Of a DNA stretch of 60,000 bases, positions 1 to 11,781 are shown piece after piece. The translations under genes and the position numbers were made by a program. Within the stretch, counting starts at the first letter, position 1. Each line of letters starts with the position of its first letter. The DNA is from Lingula anatina (taxonomy: Eukaryota; Brachiopoda; Lingulata; Lingulida; Lingulidae): the NCBI RefSeq assembly GCF_001039355.2, contig NW_019774092.1, positions 80,467-140,466 of the forward strand. Reading direction: 5' to 3'. The notes beneath the pieces are model-generated. The model made no database searches. It saw nothing but the letters and a program-made list of their open reading frames with translations, and had not been told where the DNA came from.

Positions 1-169
1 AACAAACAAATAAAGCTCTTATTGCATAAATTGACCATATTACCTCATTTTACATGTACTAGCGATAAATGTCTGACTGTATATAGTATTTTTTTAACTT
101 CCATTGCACCCTGAATCGCCATAATACAAAAGCTCCATCCATTGAGCTTTGCTATCAAGCATTATCTCT

Positions 170-173
<4 letters not shown>

Positions 174-219
<46 letters not shown>

Positions 220-224
220 GTTTA

Positions 225-279
<55 letters not shown>
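174..279. repeat. (CT)n / (CA)n compound microsatellite
   Basis: A pure CT run (about 174-217) is followed after a short spacer by a CA run (226-279). It lies in the intron just upstream of the first visible exon of the transglutaminase-like gene. The short open frames across it are repeat artefacts. Confidence 0.95.
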
Positions 280-281
<2 letters not shown>

Positions 282-322
282 ATACTGGTACCTATACAAA
301 TACACATGTGCGTGTTTTATAG

Positions 323-2088
323 AATTGCAGATATCCCTTGCGAGGTGATATCGGGATACGCCAAGGGTTTCGGCAGTACTCCAGACGACCAACTCGAGGG
401 TAAAGACACCAACCACGCCTGGAACGCCATCTATCTGGATAACGCCTGGCGTCTGGTGGACTGTACCTGGGCCACGGGGAATCTCAGCGGGGACTATCAG
501 TTTACGGTAGGTTTAAAGTAGCCAAATAATCAAAACGAATAGGAAATGTAAAATTTCATTTTGAAATAGGACCCGGTGAATTTACGTTGGTAAACGCTAA
601 ACTAAACAGTAGCTAGGATTCTTGACGTCATTGTTATGAGCCAACCTATCCAGGTGATCTCCCACTGGACCGCAGCACTTTTTTTAAATAACTTACGCAA
701 GCCGGTGGCGTCAAAAACTTGTTTACTTCTACATATATATAAATATGTGTTTTATATACCTCTATAAGTTACCATGCTTTATTTGCTAGATACATAATAA
801 CTGTTCATATTTAATTCCTATCGTAAAAGCGGTACTATTAGAACCTTAAATACAGGGGACAATATTGACTAATTCCCTCATTTAAACCTTAATCCCAACA
901 GACTGAAGTACAACTCTTTCATGAAATTATCAAAGACCCTTTTTTTCTGTACAGTTTAAGTTCCAAGAGTTTTACTTCCTAACGGATCCGGAGGCATTTG
1001 TATACAGCCATTTCCCACACGAGAAGACCAGAAGCAACAGCGACGACTGGCAGCTACTTGCTTCTCCATGGACCTTGACACAATTTCAAGAATCTCCAAT
1101 GCTGAAACCGTCATTCTTTGACCTTGGCATTGACCCCGCGAGCATGTCACACCACAAGGCTGTCGTGGAGTTTGAGGGTCCCATTGAATTTTGTTTCAAG
1201 GCCGACAGGGCTCTGGTCCTCATGTGTACTCTCGTTGATAAAGCCTCTGGACAGGACTATAAACAGTTCACGTGTTGTTACATGGACCAGGAGGACTTTA
1301 AACACGCAACGGTCTTGATAAACCCACCCTCTCCCGGAGATTATAAATTGACTTTGTTTGCCAAAGAGGTGGACAAGGATGGCCAATACGGTTGGATGGG
1401 AGAATTCCTTTTGAGATGCACATCCGTTGTGGCTAACACCAAAGGGCCTTTCCCAACAAGTTTTGTTTGGGGTCTCACCGCCAAGGGGATAAACATGGGA
1501 TTGACATTTAAAGGAACCAAGCCAATCGTAATACCAGACAACTCGGGCATTGCAAAACTGGAGTTTAAATCCAATAAGAACGTGCCCCTGTTAACTACGT
1601 TTTCTGTGAAGTCGGCTGAAAATTCGGTAGTGGATAACGGTGGAATGAGAACCGAAACCGAAGACGGCTTTGCGTATCTTGCAGCGGTTCCTGCTGCAGA
1701 GTATTATAAGTTCACCCTTTTTGCCAAACCAGCCGACGACCAGGGAGGTGCCTCTTACGAGCATGTCGGCGATTTTCTGATTGATAGCAATGTCACGCCT
1801 ACAACGCCAGCGACATTTCCAGATACCTACACAGCGTTCAATGAATGTCAACTCCTCGAGCCAATGACAGGTCAATTACCTGCAGATTCTGAAGTAAAGT
1901 TCAGAATCCGTGTTCCAAACACGGAAGACGTCGCCGTGGTTGCAGGGAATAATTGGAACCATCTGGAAAAGGGGGCAGACGACATCTGGGAGGGAACTCT
2001 TCAGACAGCTGGCGTCAAAGGAGATGTCAGCGTTTACAAGAAAACGGATTCTTCCTTCACGGGCTTACTCAAATACACCGTTGCTTAA
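323..2088 (+). CDS. Transglutaminase-like KY/Hillarin-type protein, 3' two exons (partial)
   Basis: Two exons are visible: 323-506, after a tatag acceptor and before a gtaggt donor, and 955-2088, after ctgtacag and ending in TAA. The join is phase 0 and gives about 438 residues; the 5' part lies before the window. Exon 1 carries the second half of a transglutaminase-like core: IPCEVISGYAKGFG, then NHAWNA with the presumed catalytic His, then WRLVDCTW with the presumed catalytic Asp. The catalytic Cys should lie upstream and is not visible. Exon 2 (377 residues) shows two related beta-rich stretches, each with a YKLTLFAK / YKFTLFAK strand and a GEFLLR / GDFLID strand, matching the repeated C-terminal module of KY, Hillarin and C. 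elegans ltd-1. Family members act at muscle or cytoskeletal structures, and several lack proven enzyme activity. The assignment rests on motif memory, so family is fairly sure and function is not. Confidence 0.85.
507..954 (+). other. Intron of the KY-like gene
   Basis: AT-rich intron between the gtaggt donor at 507 and the acceptor ending at 954. No repeat or other feature was recognised in it. Confidence 0.8.
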
Positions 2089-2808
2089 ACGTTGTGACAT
2101 TTATTTTTAAAGAGAGTAAATGCGTACGAATATGACATACGTTTCTTATAATTAAAACACAAGCGCCAGTTTTTAAACACATATGCAGCTTTTTAACCAT
2201 GGTCGTATTATTACATTTTTTGTGCATTTAAACCTTTGCCCTTTTGACAACGACCCTGTCATCTTGGGTTACAAACTGTGATATTTTGGTGGTGACAACT
2301 GAGTTTACATGTGATATTGCCGATATTGGCGTATATGCTCTTAAGTATATTAACTGACAGTACTAGCCAGCGTGGTGTTCCTTTTGACACTATTTATAGA
2401 GTATTTTACTGCTTTATTACATTCTTGCCCGAATTTATGATTATTGAGCTGTCACTACTATTTCCCTATTGGATGTGAAATGCCCTTAGCAGATCACTGT
2501 GATAGCGTGGGTAATTATCAAACTAAAAGTACTACAAATACATGACATGACTGCGAATATTATTGTGTACCAGGGTATGAGGGTGAGAAAGGGGAAACCA
2601 GAAACAAGTGTCGTTTTTAGAAAAACGATTCTGAGAAGCCAGAATCGTTTTTGAGGAGGGAAACAGGAGTGGACGGAGGGAGAGGCGACTGACGATTAGC
2701 GTCTACCGCGACCAGGTATTTTACTCAGTTTTTATGTTTGTTTAATTCCTGCAGGTAAAATATCAATTCTGTATAGTTTACCAATGAATGTAACATACAA
2801 GACAATTC

Positions 2809-2814
2809 AATAAA
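2809..2814 (+). terminator. Candidate poly(A) signal of the KY-like gene
   Basis: A canonical AATAAA hexamer lies about 720 bp after the TAA stop at 2086-2088. No closer canonical hexamer was noticed on this strand, so the 3' UTR may run from 2089 to about 2830. AT-rich sequence makes chance hexamers likely. Confidence 0.4.
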
Positions 2815-3412
2815 CATGTAACTAAAAGGTTTTCCTTTAAAAGTGTCCATCGTTGTTTGAAGAAGTAGAAAGAAAGCAAGAGAGAGAGAAAGAAAGAAAG
2901 AAATATCAATAACCTAACGGTTACGCTGTACCGTAAGATTGAATGAAAATCCTGTCTTATCTATCACAATCCCCCCCCAGTTCGTTCATTCGACCTATAA
3001 AAGCTGATTTATATGCCCAGATACGCAATATAAACTATGTTGACTTTTAAAATGCGTTTTTATTTTTATCTATTTATTTTTGTTGTCTTTGTGTATCATT
3101 ATGACTTAATCAAACCCCAATCCTCCTTTTCGAGATGGAGACTCTTCTGCCTGCTCATGAACCATACTAGACTATAATTCAAAACGAAGCATCTGCACGG
3201 AAAGTAGATGACCTCTTCATTATTATGTAAATCAGGTGACCATTATGGTGATAGGCGTTCAGATAGGACCGAGGTCAGTAGAAGATGGAGAGGAAGGAAA
3301 TGTCATATTACTGCTACTGCCACATGTAGGCCGAAAAGTTTGCATTGAAACCGGCTGCAGAATAGCGTAAGTTCCATACTGATGATAGAAAATTTATTGT
3401 AGCATTACTTTG

Positions 3413-4201
3413 TTTTGCATTGACGATATTTTCCCGATATGGTGCACTCTAGGCATAATGACCATGTGGACATCAATATTAAAGTATACTTTCTCTTAGC
3501 TTTCTCTTAGCTTTCCTTCATGGTCTTTTGGGCACGCTTTTGTTATTGATACCATTAGCTTTCCATGAGGGTTCAATATGAATATATATTTGTATAATTT
3601 TAATTGCGATTTGTTAATTATAACGCAAAGGATACTGACATGAATAGCTGCAATGAACATGTGCTGCTTCATCAGATGTTTAGATATTGTTTCATGAATG
3701 GGAATTATATCCTTTCATTCCAGTGACTCTAAGTACCGTTTCCGAAGATACCAGAAGCGTCCTACTCAGAGACACGTTTCGTGTTCGACACATGCAGCCC
3801 CATACCCATGTTTTGCATTGACGATATTTTCCCGATATGGTGCACTCTAGGCATAATGACTATGTGGACGTCTAACTGACGTGAAGTATACTTTCTCTTA
3901 GCTTTCCCTCATGGTCTTTTGGGCACCCTTTTGTTATTGATACCATTAGCTTTCCATGAGGGTTCAATATGAATATATATTTGTATAATTTTAATTGCGA
4001 TTTGTTAATTATAACGCAAAGGATACTGACATGAATAGCTGCAATGAACATGTGCTGCTTCATCAGATGTTTAGATATTGTTTCATGAATGGGAATTATA
4101 TCCTTTCATTCCAGTGACTCTAAGTACCGTTTACGAAGATACCAGAAGCGTCCTACTCAGAGACACGTTTCGTGTTCGACACATGCAGCCCCATACCCAT
4201 G
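3413..4201. repeat. Two-copy tandem duplication of about 395 bp
   Basis: Unit 1 (3413-3810) and unit 2 (3811-4201) both start with TTTTGCATTGACGATATT and end with CCCCATACCCATG, directly abutting. They are nearly identical. The visible differences are a short block about 60 bp into the unit, a duplicated TTAGCTTTC in unit 1 and scattered single bases. No coding potential was seen. Confidence 0.95.
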
Positions 4202-5521
4202 CCAAGATTGATTCCCCTGTCAACGTTTGTCTGCTCGTTAATTTGCAGTGACAACAATAGTAAGGAATTTTATGCTTGCTTTTTGTTGTAGCATTCTGCT
4301 CCAAAACGTATATCAAATTTAAAGTCGAATAAAATGAGCTTTTTTATTTATGAAACTTCTGCCAGTAATTACCTCTATACTACGCGTCAACCCTGCATGT
4401 CGCTGGTTTGCTCTTTTTTGGTAATTATAATATTACTGTGTTATAGTACAGTGCTCTATCTGATCATGGTGTTATGAGGGTTATTTATGTATACTGTTGT
4501 GTCGGGTTTGATACCTGTTCTTTTTCGAACCAGAAACGTAAGATTTGAATTTCTTATTCAACAGAGCTTATGCCTGTATAAAAATGATAAAGTGATTGTT
4601 TTAGAATTATCATATACTTGAAGGTATACTCTTATTCATTCTAAATGATGTTGATTTCTGGTAACCCCGTTACGTAATATGCATATAGGCAATTTTTTAT
4701 TACACTTATCGTGTGCTCAGCCGAAAAAGAGGAAGAAATGTAAATCTACAATTAACACTGTTAATAAAACGTACAACTCCTTAGAAATCCCAACAATATG
4801 TAGCGGCAAAATGTGTCCAAGTTACTGCCGAATTGTCCACATTTACTGTAACGATTTTCACAATTATGAATTTGGCACTGTGGCTGTGAATGAACTTCCT
4901 CTGGTTCTCCATGTTTTCAGTGTTAGGTGGGGATCAAACATCTGTTTTCTGAAACAAAGTTAAACCATGGGGTGGGGTAAAGATTGCCACCCGAAACAAA
5001 AATTAATTTAATATTGCAGTAGTAGGATGGAAATGTTTGTTGTACATAAGATAAGAAAACAATTCCTATAGTTGGGTACAGAAACTTCCCAGGATTGGGA
5101 TCATTAATATGCCGTTTATGACTTCTATTAAAAAACAGTAGTGTCGAAAAACAAAAACGGAAATGGCATTTAGATATCATTTGTCCATTAAGATTTTTTT
5201 GTAGGACTGACATTAATTTGCATTCCATATTTTGAAAATCACTTGAGCTGTCGCAAAGCCCCGTTTTCGAGAGGTAATGAGTGATCTGAAAGGATTAAAT
5301 GAAATTTTAGACCGTCAACTTTTGTCAATTTTGCTCAAAAAGATAGTGAACAATTCATAATTCTTAAAAAATCTATGGATTTTTTAAATATCAGATTATA
5401 GGGTTTATTAAATGACCTGTTATACTAAAGTCCATTATTACCGTTTGGTCACTTATTTAAGAAAGTTACGGAATTATCATCTAAAAATGTTGTTACAAAA
5501 TATTTTGTTCCTCTAATCGCT

Positions 5522-5830
5522 AATTTCGATATTCAACCTAATTGTACGTAAACCTTAATACTTTGTTTGGTTTGGATTTTAAAGTAAAAAAAAATGCCTA
5601 AAACGTGCAGAGGAGCGTTCTAATTAAAGTTGTTTTGTATTCTAATATATTTTGATTTATTTTGGGGAGCAATTTCGATAATTTCGATATTCAACCTAAT
5701 TGTACGTAAACCTTAATACTTTGTTTGGTTTGGATTTTAAAGTAAAAAAAAAATGCCTAAAACGTGCAGAGGAGCGTTCTAATTAAAGTTGTTTTGTATT
5801 CTAATATATTTTGATTTATTTTGGGGAGCA
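5522..5830. repeat. Two-copy tandem duplication of about 150 bp
   Basis: Unit 1 (5522-5671) and unit 2 (5680-5830) start with AATTTCGATATTCAACC and end with TTTTGGGGAGCA. The visible differences are the length of an internal A run and a short linker between the units. The duplication is recent, with no coding content. Confidence 0.95.
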
Positions 5831-6758
5831 AAGAGTGATTGAGAAAGACAGGCTTGGTTAGATATCAGTCCTGCATTCCCATGCTGTGTTATTTGTGCTA
5901 ATTAAGTGTCATCACTGAAAACCGAGAACCAGAGTAAATTTTAAGTGAATATGAAAAGCCAAGAGTAACCTTTTCAGTTTTGTTTGTGTATTATTCTGAA
6001 TTTGGCTAAGACTTGGATAATCTTGTAAACCATGTCTTTAAGTCGCTCCTGATTCCTATGCTTTGCAAATGTAAATTTTCACCCCCAATTACACACTGTA
6101 TATTTGTTTTCGGATTTAGTGCAAAGAAAGCAAAGATTAAAAATATCGATTGGCAAACTTCCAGAAATCTTACAAACATGATAAGATCTGTTAATTGTTC
6201 ACGAGAAAACTAAATTATGCATTGTCATTTGCCTTCTATTAACTCTTTACTCAGTTCAGTAATATATTCTGTTCCTTGACGGAATTATTCGTATTCGTTT
6301 AACCTTTACTTTGAGAAAGCTTTCCAATAATATTGGTCGTGTTTTCCATGTCATTCTCGTAGTGTAATAGAAATTGGTGTACAACATCTATTGAAATTAG
6401 TGAAATATCGGAGAATTTTGGATCTTGAACTGCATGCCTCTTCCATTACCGTTTTACCTAAGCTAAGTTTAAATGACATGGCGATATTTAATTATGTCAT
6501 TAACCTGTGATAGTTTCATATTTCAGAACACTGCCATTCCCTTTACCAACATACTGCAAAATGCGCAAACGACTGATAGAAGCTGCCCTAGTCTTCCGTA
6601 TTTTGGAACAGGACACGGACTGGCACATGTGAAAGTTACATGTTGACAATCGTTCATGATTTTCAAAATGATGGCTTTATATTAAATGTTCTGCATACTG
6701 AAATGGCGCACTAAGATTGATCGTGTTTCAGTTTCCTTAAAATCAGGCATCAATTATT

Positions 6759-6786
6759 ATGTACAGACACAGATGTGTCTGTACAT
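6759..6786. repeat. Perfect 12-bp-arm palindrome
   Basis: The arms ATGTACAGACAC and GTGTCTGTACAT flank a 4-base loop. It sits at the left edge of a GC-richer patch (CCGCCACCTGCG) and of the decayed array that follows, so it may be the end of an old mobile element. Confidence 0.85.
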
Positions 6787-6859
6787 ATAGCCGCCACCTG
6801 CGTCTGTCGTCGCTGTCGCCGTGCACTTTCACCGATAACACGATAAGTGGAAAACCGTT

Positions 6860-8330
6860 TTACCTTTTGGCTTTAAACTTACAGAACTGATAAACATTCA
6901 TGAAACGCAGGTCGAGTTCGAAAATCAGCATGATCGGGCTTCTTTAAAAGTTATGCTGTTTTTTCGGTTTTTTTTTCAGCATATATGCAACACTAATAAC
7001 ACATTTTAGGGGAAACTGATAGGCCTATTGTCTTGAAAATTACTGGAGTGATCAATCTTACTAAAATACAGGTTGAGTTTGAAAATCAGCCTGATCGGTT
7101 AAGTTTTGATAAAGTTTTTCATCAGATTTGATTCTTAGGCATGTCAACAGTCTCATTGTTGAGCCAATTAGACATGTGAAAGTGTTATTTTAACATTCTC
7201 TGCATCTTAACAATATTGTTAGTTAAAATGATGGTAAACCTGTTATTATATATTGTGTAATAAAGTGTCAAAAATGGAAAGACATCATTGCAGTTTGCCA
7301 GATTCAATTATTCACTATGTTCAGAATCTCAGAATGGAGCAAATTAGACATTTAAAATTGTTCTGTTGATATATTTCCTATGTCAACAATTTTCTTAGTT
7401 GATCATATAAAAACAGTAAATTGCAAACAGTAAATTGATTATATTGTTTTATGCAAAAAAGGTGTTGAAAATGGAAATAAACCCATTTCAGTACAGTTAT
7501 GTCTGGTATACATTTTGGCATTTACAAGGTGTGACTCTGCACTTCCATGGCCTTGAAGACATTTGCTTGTCACATTTTCTGAATATCCATGTATTTTTTA
7601 TTTTATGATTAAAAATTGATTGTCATTATGCTGATAAACATTATGTAATATTGCATCAAAATTGAAGAAAAACCCTATTTTGTGCACTGCCTCCATAGTG
7701 ACCATTAAATAAAAACCATATCACTTAATTTTCTTAAACTTACATGAAAGAAACATAGGACTTAAATGCAGCTTGAGTTGGAAAAGCAGTCAAATTGGCT
7801 TCTTTTTCTGTTGTACATTTTTGTGAATTTTTTATCTTTCACATTTTGGCATTTTCAATGGGGGATTTACAATTTCCACGGACATGAAGCCCAGTAATCA
7901 TCAAATTTACAAAATGTCCATGTTATTAATAGTAGATAATTAGAAATTGGTGGTAATTATACAGTTAATCATTATGTAATATTGCATCAAAATTGTCAAA
8001 AAACCTACTTCGTGCACTGTCACCACAAATGTTCTCAAAAGAAAACTGTGTTACTTATTATTTTTTTAACTTACAAGAATGATTCTTAGGATTGACATAC
8101 TTTTTTTTTGTGAAATTTTCATTTTTCTCATTGTGGCATTTTCTATGAACTTGAACTCTCTTGGGCCTGAAGCCTTATGCTTTTACTTTCATCAGTATTA
8201 TCTGTTGTGTATAATTAAAATTTGATGTTGACTTTGGGGTTTAGCATAATGTATTATTGCATCAGAATTGACAGTATCCTATTTTGTGCATTATTTTCTG
8301 CTTTTTGTCTGTACATTTGACAGCTGTGCT
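6860..8330. repeat. Decayed tandem array of about 280-330-bp units
   Basis: The same short landmarks recur in order. ATTATGTAATATTGCATC-like text occurs near 7642, 7973 and 8250, each followed by a version of TTTTGTGCACTG. GGCATTTnCAA-like text followed by CCATGGCCTTGAAG-like text occurs near 7517, 7848 and 8135. A GAGTTnGAAAAnCAG-like motif occurs near 6911, 7075 and 7776. Spacing of about 277-331 bp suggests at least three diverged units. Confidence 0.6.
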
Positions 8331-8784
8331 GCCTTGTTTTTATTTTTAAATTATACCATAAGGATTGATCGATGTGAATAATAAAATAAATATGATTTTA
8401 TGATAAAACTTTAATTTGATTTCATTTGACCAGTCAGTTATGTTATGTTTCATAATATAAAGCTATACTATAATATGAAAAGCCATAATATAATTTCAAA
8501 GTGCTTACATATCACAACTTTCTAATTTAAAGGTAAAGTTGCAATTTCACCAGATCACAAGTTGAAAGTAAGATTATTTATTATAATTTACTACTGTATT
8601 ATTCGTTATTATGATGTACATTGTAGAAGAAAATTTTATTATATCATTTGTAACTGTGACATTTGTGAACGACAATCGTTTTTGCCTGAATAAATACGCT
8701 TTTTGAGAACGTTTTTCAGTTTGATCTTATTGATACAGAAGTGAAAGTAGTAGTATTGATATACTCTGGATTTTAAGTACTATA

Positions 8785-8960
8785 TTTGGAACATGGGTGG
8801 GTCCATTTGTTTTTGAGGGGTGACAGGTCGAGTCCATTCAATTTTAAGGGATGACAGGTGGGAAGAGTCTATTTTGTTTTTGAGGGGTGACAGGTGGGGC
8901 GAGTCTATTTTGTTTTNCGACAGGTGGGCCAGTCAATTACATTTATAGGGGTGATAAGTG
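8785..8960. repeat. GACAGGTGGG minisatellite with one unresolved base
   Basis: About four to five units of roughly 40 bp share a GGGGTGACAGGTGGG core and a GAGTCTATTTTG core. A single n at 8917 sits inside a shortened unit, so the array length is probably wrong in this assembly. Confidence 0.85.
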
Positions 8961-9783
8961 AGACAAAGATTGTAAGAGCATTTACTGTATAGGACCCATT
9001 GGAATTCGCAATTGGTTTAAAAATACATGAAGGCATTGAAAATAATTTGAATATTATTTTGCATAGACCAAGCGAAATATATACAAATAATTTTTTAAAA
9101 AATAGGACTCGGAAGCATTCGATCAGTTCTATATCATCAAATAAAATGTCCCAATTCCTGGAACAGCCAGAAATTTACTAAAAAGCGGCAGAATCTTTTT
9201 CACTTAATCATTTTATTCAGATTTGTAATGGAATTATATATACAAGTATTTAGATAGTCAAATTGCCGGTAGCAAAAAAAAAATAAAATAAAATAAATAA
9301 ATAAATCCTATAAAAAAGCTATGAATTACATTATAAAAAGTGATGAAATGATATTCCAGAGGATGGTCAAATTTGTTCTTATGTACATTGAAAATATCAT
9401 GACATGGAAAAAATTTAGAAACAAAATTTAACTTCAAAAAGCTGGTTTGTATTTACACTTTGTGTGTTTATAGAAAATCTTTTGGGTCTACAGCCTTGCA
9501 GCAGACTTTCGAATTTTAAGTACTCAAATACTATCGCTTTTTAATACAAGGTACAATTGCAAAGCTTTTAAACCATTTCACTTTCAAATATTTTCATGTA
9601 CCAAAGCAAATTGTCAGAGCCAAGGACAAGGGCAATATTTACAGAATATATTAGGTAGATTGAATTTGAAATCGCTGAAACAGTTATTATATTTATATCT
9701 TCGTACTCCTTTTCTGTCTATTACTATTATTATTATCATAATTTTTCATATAAAAATATAAAAAGAAATCCCAGACAAATATA

Positions 9784-9789
9784 TTTATT
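9784..9789 (-). terminator. Candidate poly(A) signal of the astacin gene
   Basis: AATAAA on the minus strand (TTTATT on the plus strand), about 70 bp beyond the TAG stop proposed at 9856-9858. Its position just after an exon with a good acceptor supports 9856-9892 as the terminal coding exon. Confidence 0.5.
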
Positions 9790-9855
9790 CAATTCACATA
9801 AAATAAATGCCTGAATAGGCGTAGAGTTCCTGAATGTGAACCAAAGGTAAGGCTG

Positions 9856-11781
9856 CTAGCAGACGCATGTTGAACTGTACCTCGGTGGGTTTCTGAAATG
9901 AGAAAATTATTTTTAGCAATTTCTTATTTAACCTGAACGGCTCTTAAATTTTCACCAATGAATAATAAATCACACGGGATATAGTGATTTAAGCACGCAT
10001 TGGCTTGTCCAAAATATAGGCAAGCAGGAAATAAGTCGAGGTTGTCTTATGTTAAACATGATCCAAAATGAATGAATAATATTCTTAGAGAGTACTCCTA
10101 GAATGCAGACTTCTAAGTTAATGGTAAATAATAATTATAATAATAATAATAAATATATAAAAATACGAGGAAATCCAGATTCAGTCGAAATTGTAATAAT
10201 TTCTTTCTCATCTGAATATCTGTGCCTCTTGAAAATTTCATCAAAATATGCAGAAGACATTTAGGAATATCTTGCTTAAAAATCATATGAAAAGACAACA
10301 CATTTTATTTGCGGGTCGTAATTACGCATACTATTGAATGTTATCGCTATGCATCATGCCCTCGGAATTCAGGGCAGAAACCACCAAATAATTTCCCTTT
10401 GACGGCCATACTAAGAAATGCCTGCAAAACTGCATGAACAAAATAATTTAATGAAATATTTCCTATCACCATGGACAGCAGACACACTTAAATAACTCCC
10501 AATGGCATAAATATTTACTGTTGAAAAGCTTCTTTTCTTACCGGCAGTACTTGATCACGTGGAGCCCTCTTGTTTGTAAACAAACCACTGCACCGCTAAC
10601 AGTCAGTAGCTCCCTCCGCCAGAGGACCCACATTGCACGACACCCGTGTCTGGTCCTGAATAAAAAATGCATAGTTAACATCTTAGCCTGCTAATTGACA
10701 CCAGAATTAACCCTAGCAAAACACACAAGAAATATCAGAAAAAATTGGGAAAAATATTAATTTTTCTCACAGCACTACATTCGTGATTGGTCTATTTAGT
10801 GGAATCTGCCCTGAAGACAACGCTTTACATCCAAATCCAATAAAGAGGTGCATTTCACATGCTGAAGTGTCCAAAAATAAAATTGAGTTAATTCAAAGTT
10901 GTATTCAATTTTTTAAACATATATGTGTATCGAACAAAAATCCACCACTGTCTCAATTTTAATTTAATTTTTACCATACCTTTACATATTAAATCAACAT
11001 TTAACAGAAACCAATACGTTCAAATACTCTACTAAAGAATAACTTCAGTGAGGAATGTGAAAGAAATAATCCCCTAGAGACAATGATTATTGAAAAAATG
11101 CATTTTAGCAATTTAATTGCAACGTGTGTTATTATCAATCTTAGAAAAAATGGAGGGATAAATCATGGTGGTACTTTTAACACTTTGCATTTATGTTTTA
11201 AAATCCAAAAGATGATGCAGATACGTGTTTAAGTAATCTTGCTATGGAGATAAAGGCTTGTGACTTTCACACGTGGCAATAGAATAATAGAAATTTGGAA
11301 ACCTAAATGGGTTTTTAGATGATTGTTTTCGTAACGGTTTTGAATAAATTAAACCTAAAGGGAAAATTGCTGAAATTTTCCGATTTTTTGCTTTGGTCTA
11401 ACCCGAATTGCATGCCTTCAAAATTAAGAATTTAATTCCAGGAGCGAGTGAAAATATTGTAAATGCTAAGTTCCAAGTGACGAGTGAAATGCTTGCTATT
11501 TAGAAATTGAGAAATTTTAATCTTTTGAAATAATATTGGCAACTAAGCATTTAACAATTTTTAAAATGGATTGCATTGATTATGTATTATTTGTAAGATC
11601 AAAAACGTAAGACTGCTTCAGTACGATTTATTTCTCTTCAATTATTTTACCGGTAAAGGACATGAAAAAGTAACATAAATCAACAAATGTGCAAACTTAC
11701 GTGAACAGAGTTTTCAAGGTAGCCTTCTTTCGTCTTTTGATGAAGAGGTCAAATTGAGCTTCATTTGTCAGTTTTCCTGGA
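9856..11781 (-). CDS. Tentative last three exons of the astacin gene
   Basis: Exons 11781-11701, 10655-10542 and 9892-9856 extend the protein after the cysteine-rich exon. The first is open in only one frame (the other two hit TGA early), and that frame matches the incoming phase. The second is open for 37 codons in the matching frame, but the alternative frames stop, so this is moderate support. The third gives [11 protein letters not shown] and a TAG, followed shortly by a poly(A) signal. The joined tail has four scattered Cys and no domain I recognise. An extra unseen exon could change the frame: in another frame exon 10655-10542 reads [14 protein letters not shown] and then a stop. Confidence 0.5.

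Larger units (their letters stand above)
2831..9783. other. Intergenic spacer without a recognisable gene
   Basis: This lies between the 3' ends of two convergent genes. All open stretches are short and show no domain, signal peptide or splice-compatible partner. It holds the tandem duplications, palindrome, decayed array and minisatellite listed separately. Nothing was recognised in 2831-3412, 4202-5521, 5831-6758 and 8961-9783 apart from A/T-rich runs such as the AAAT-type run near 9275-9305. Confidence 0.75.
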
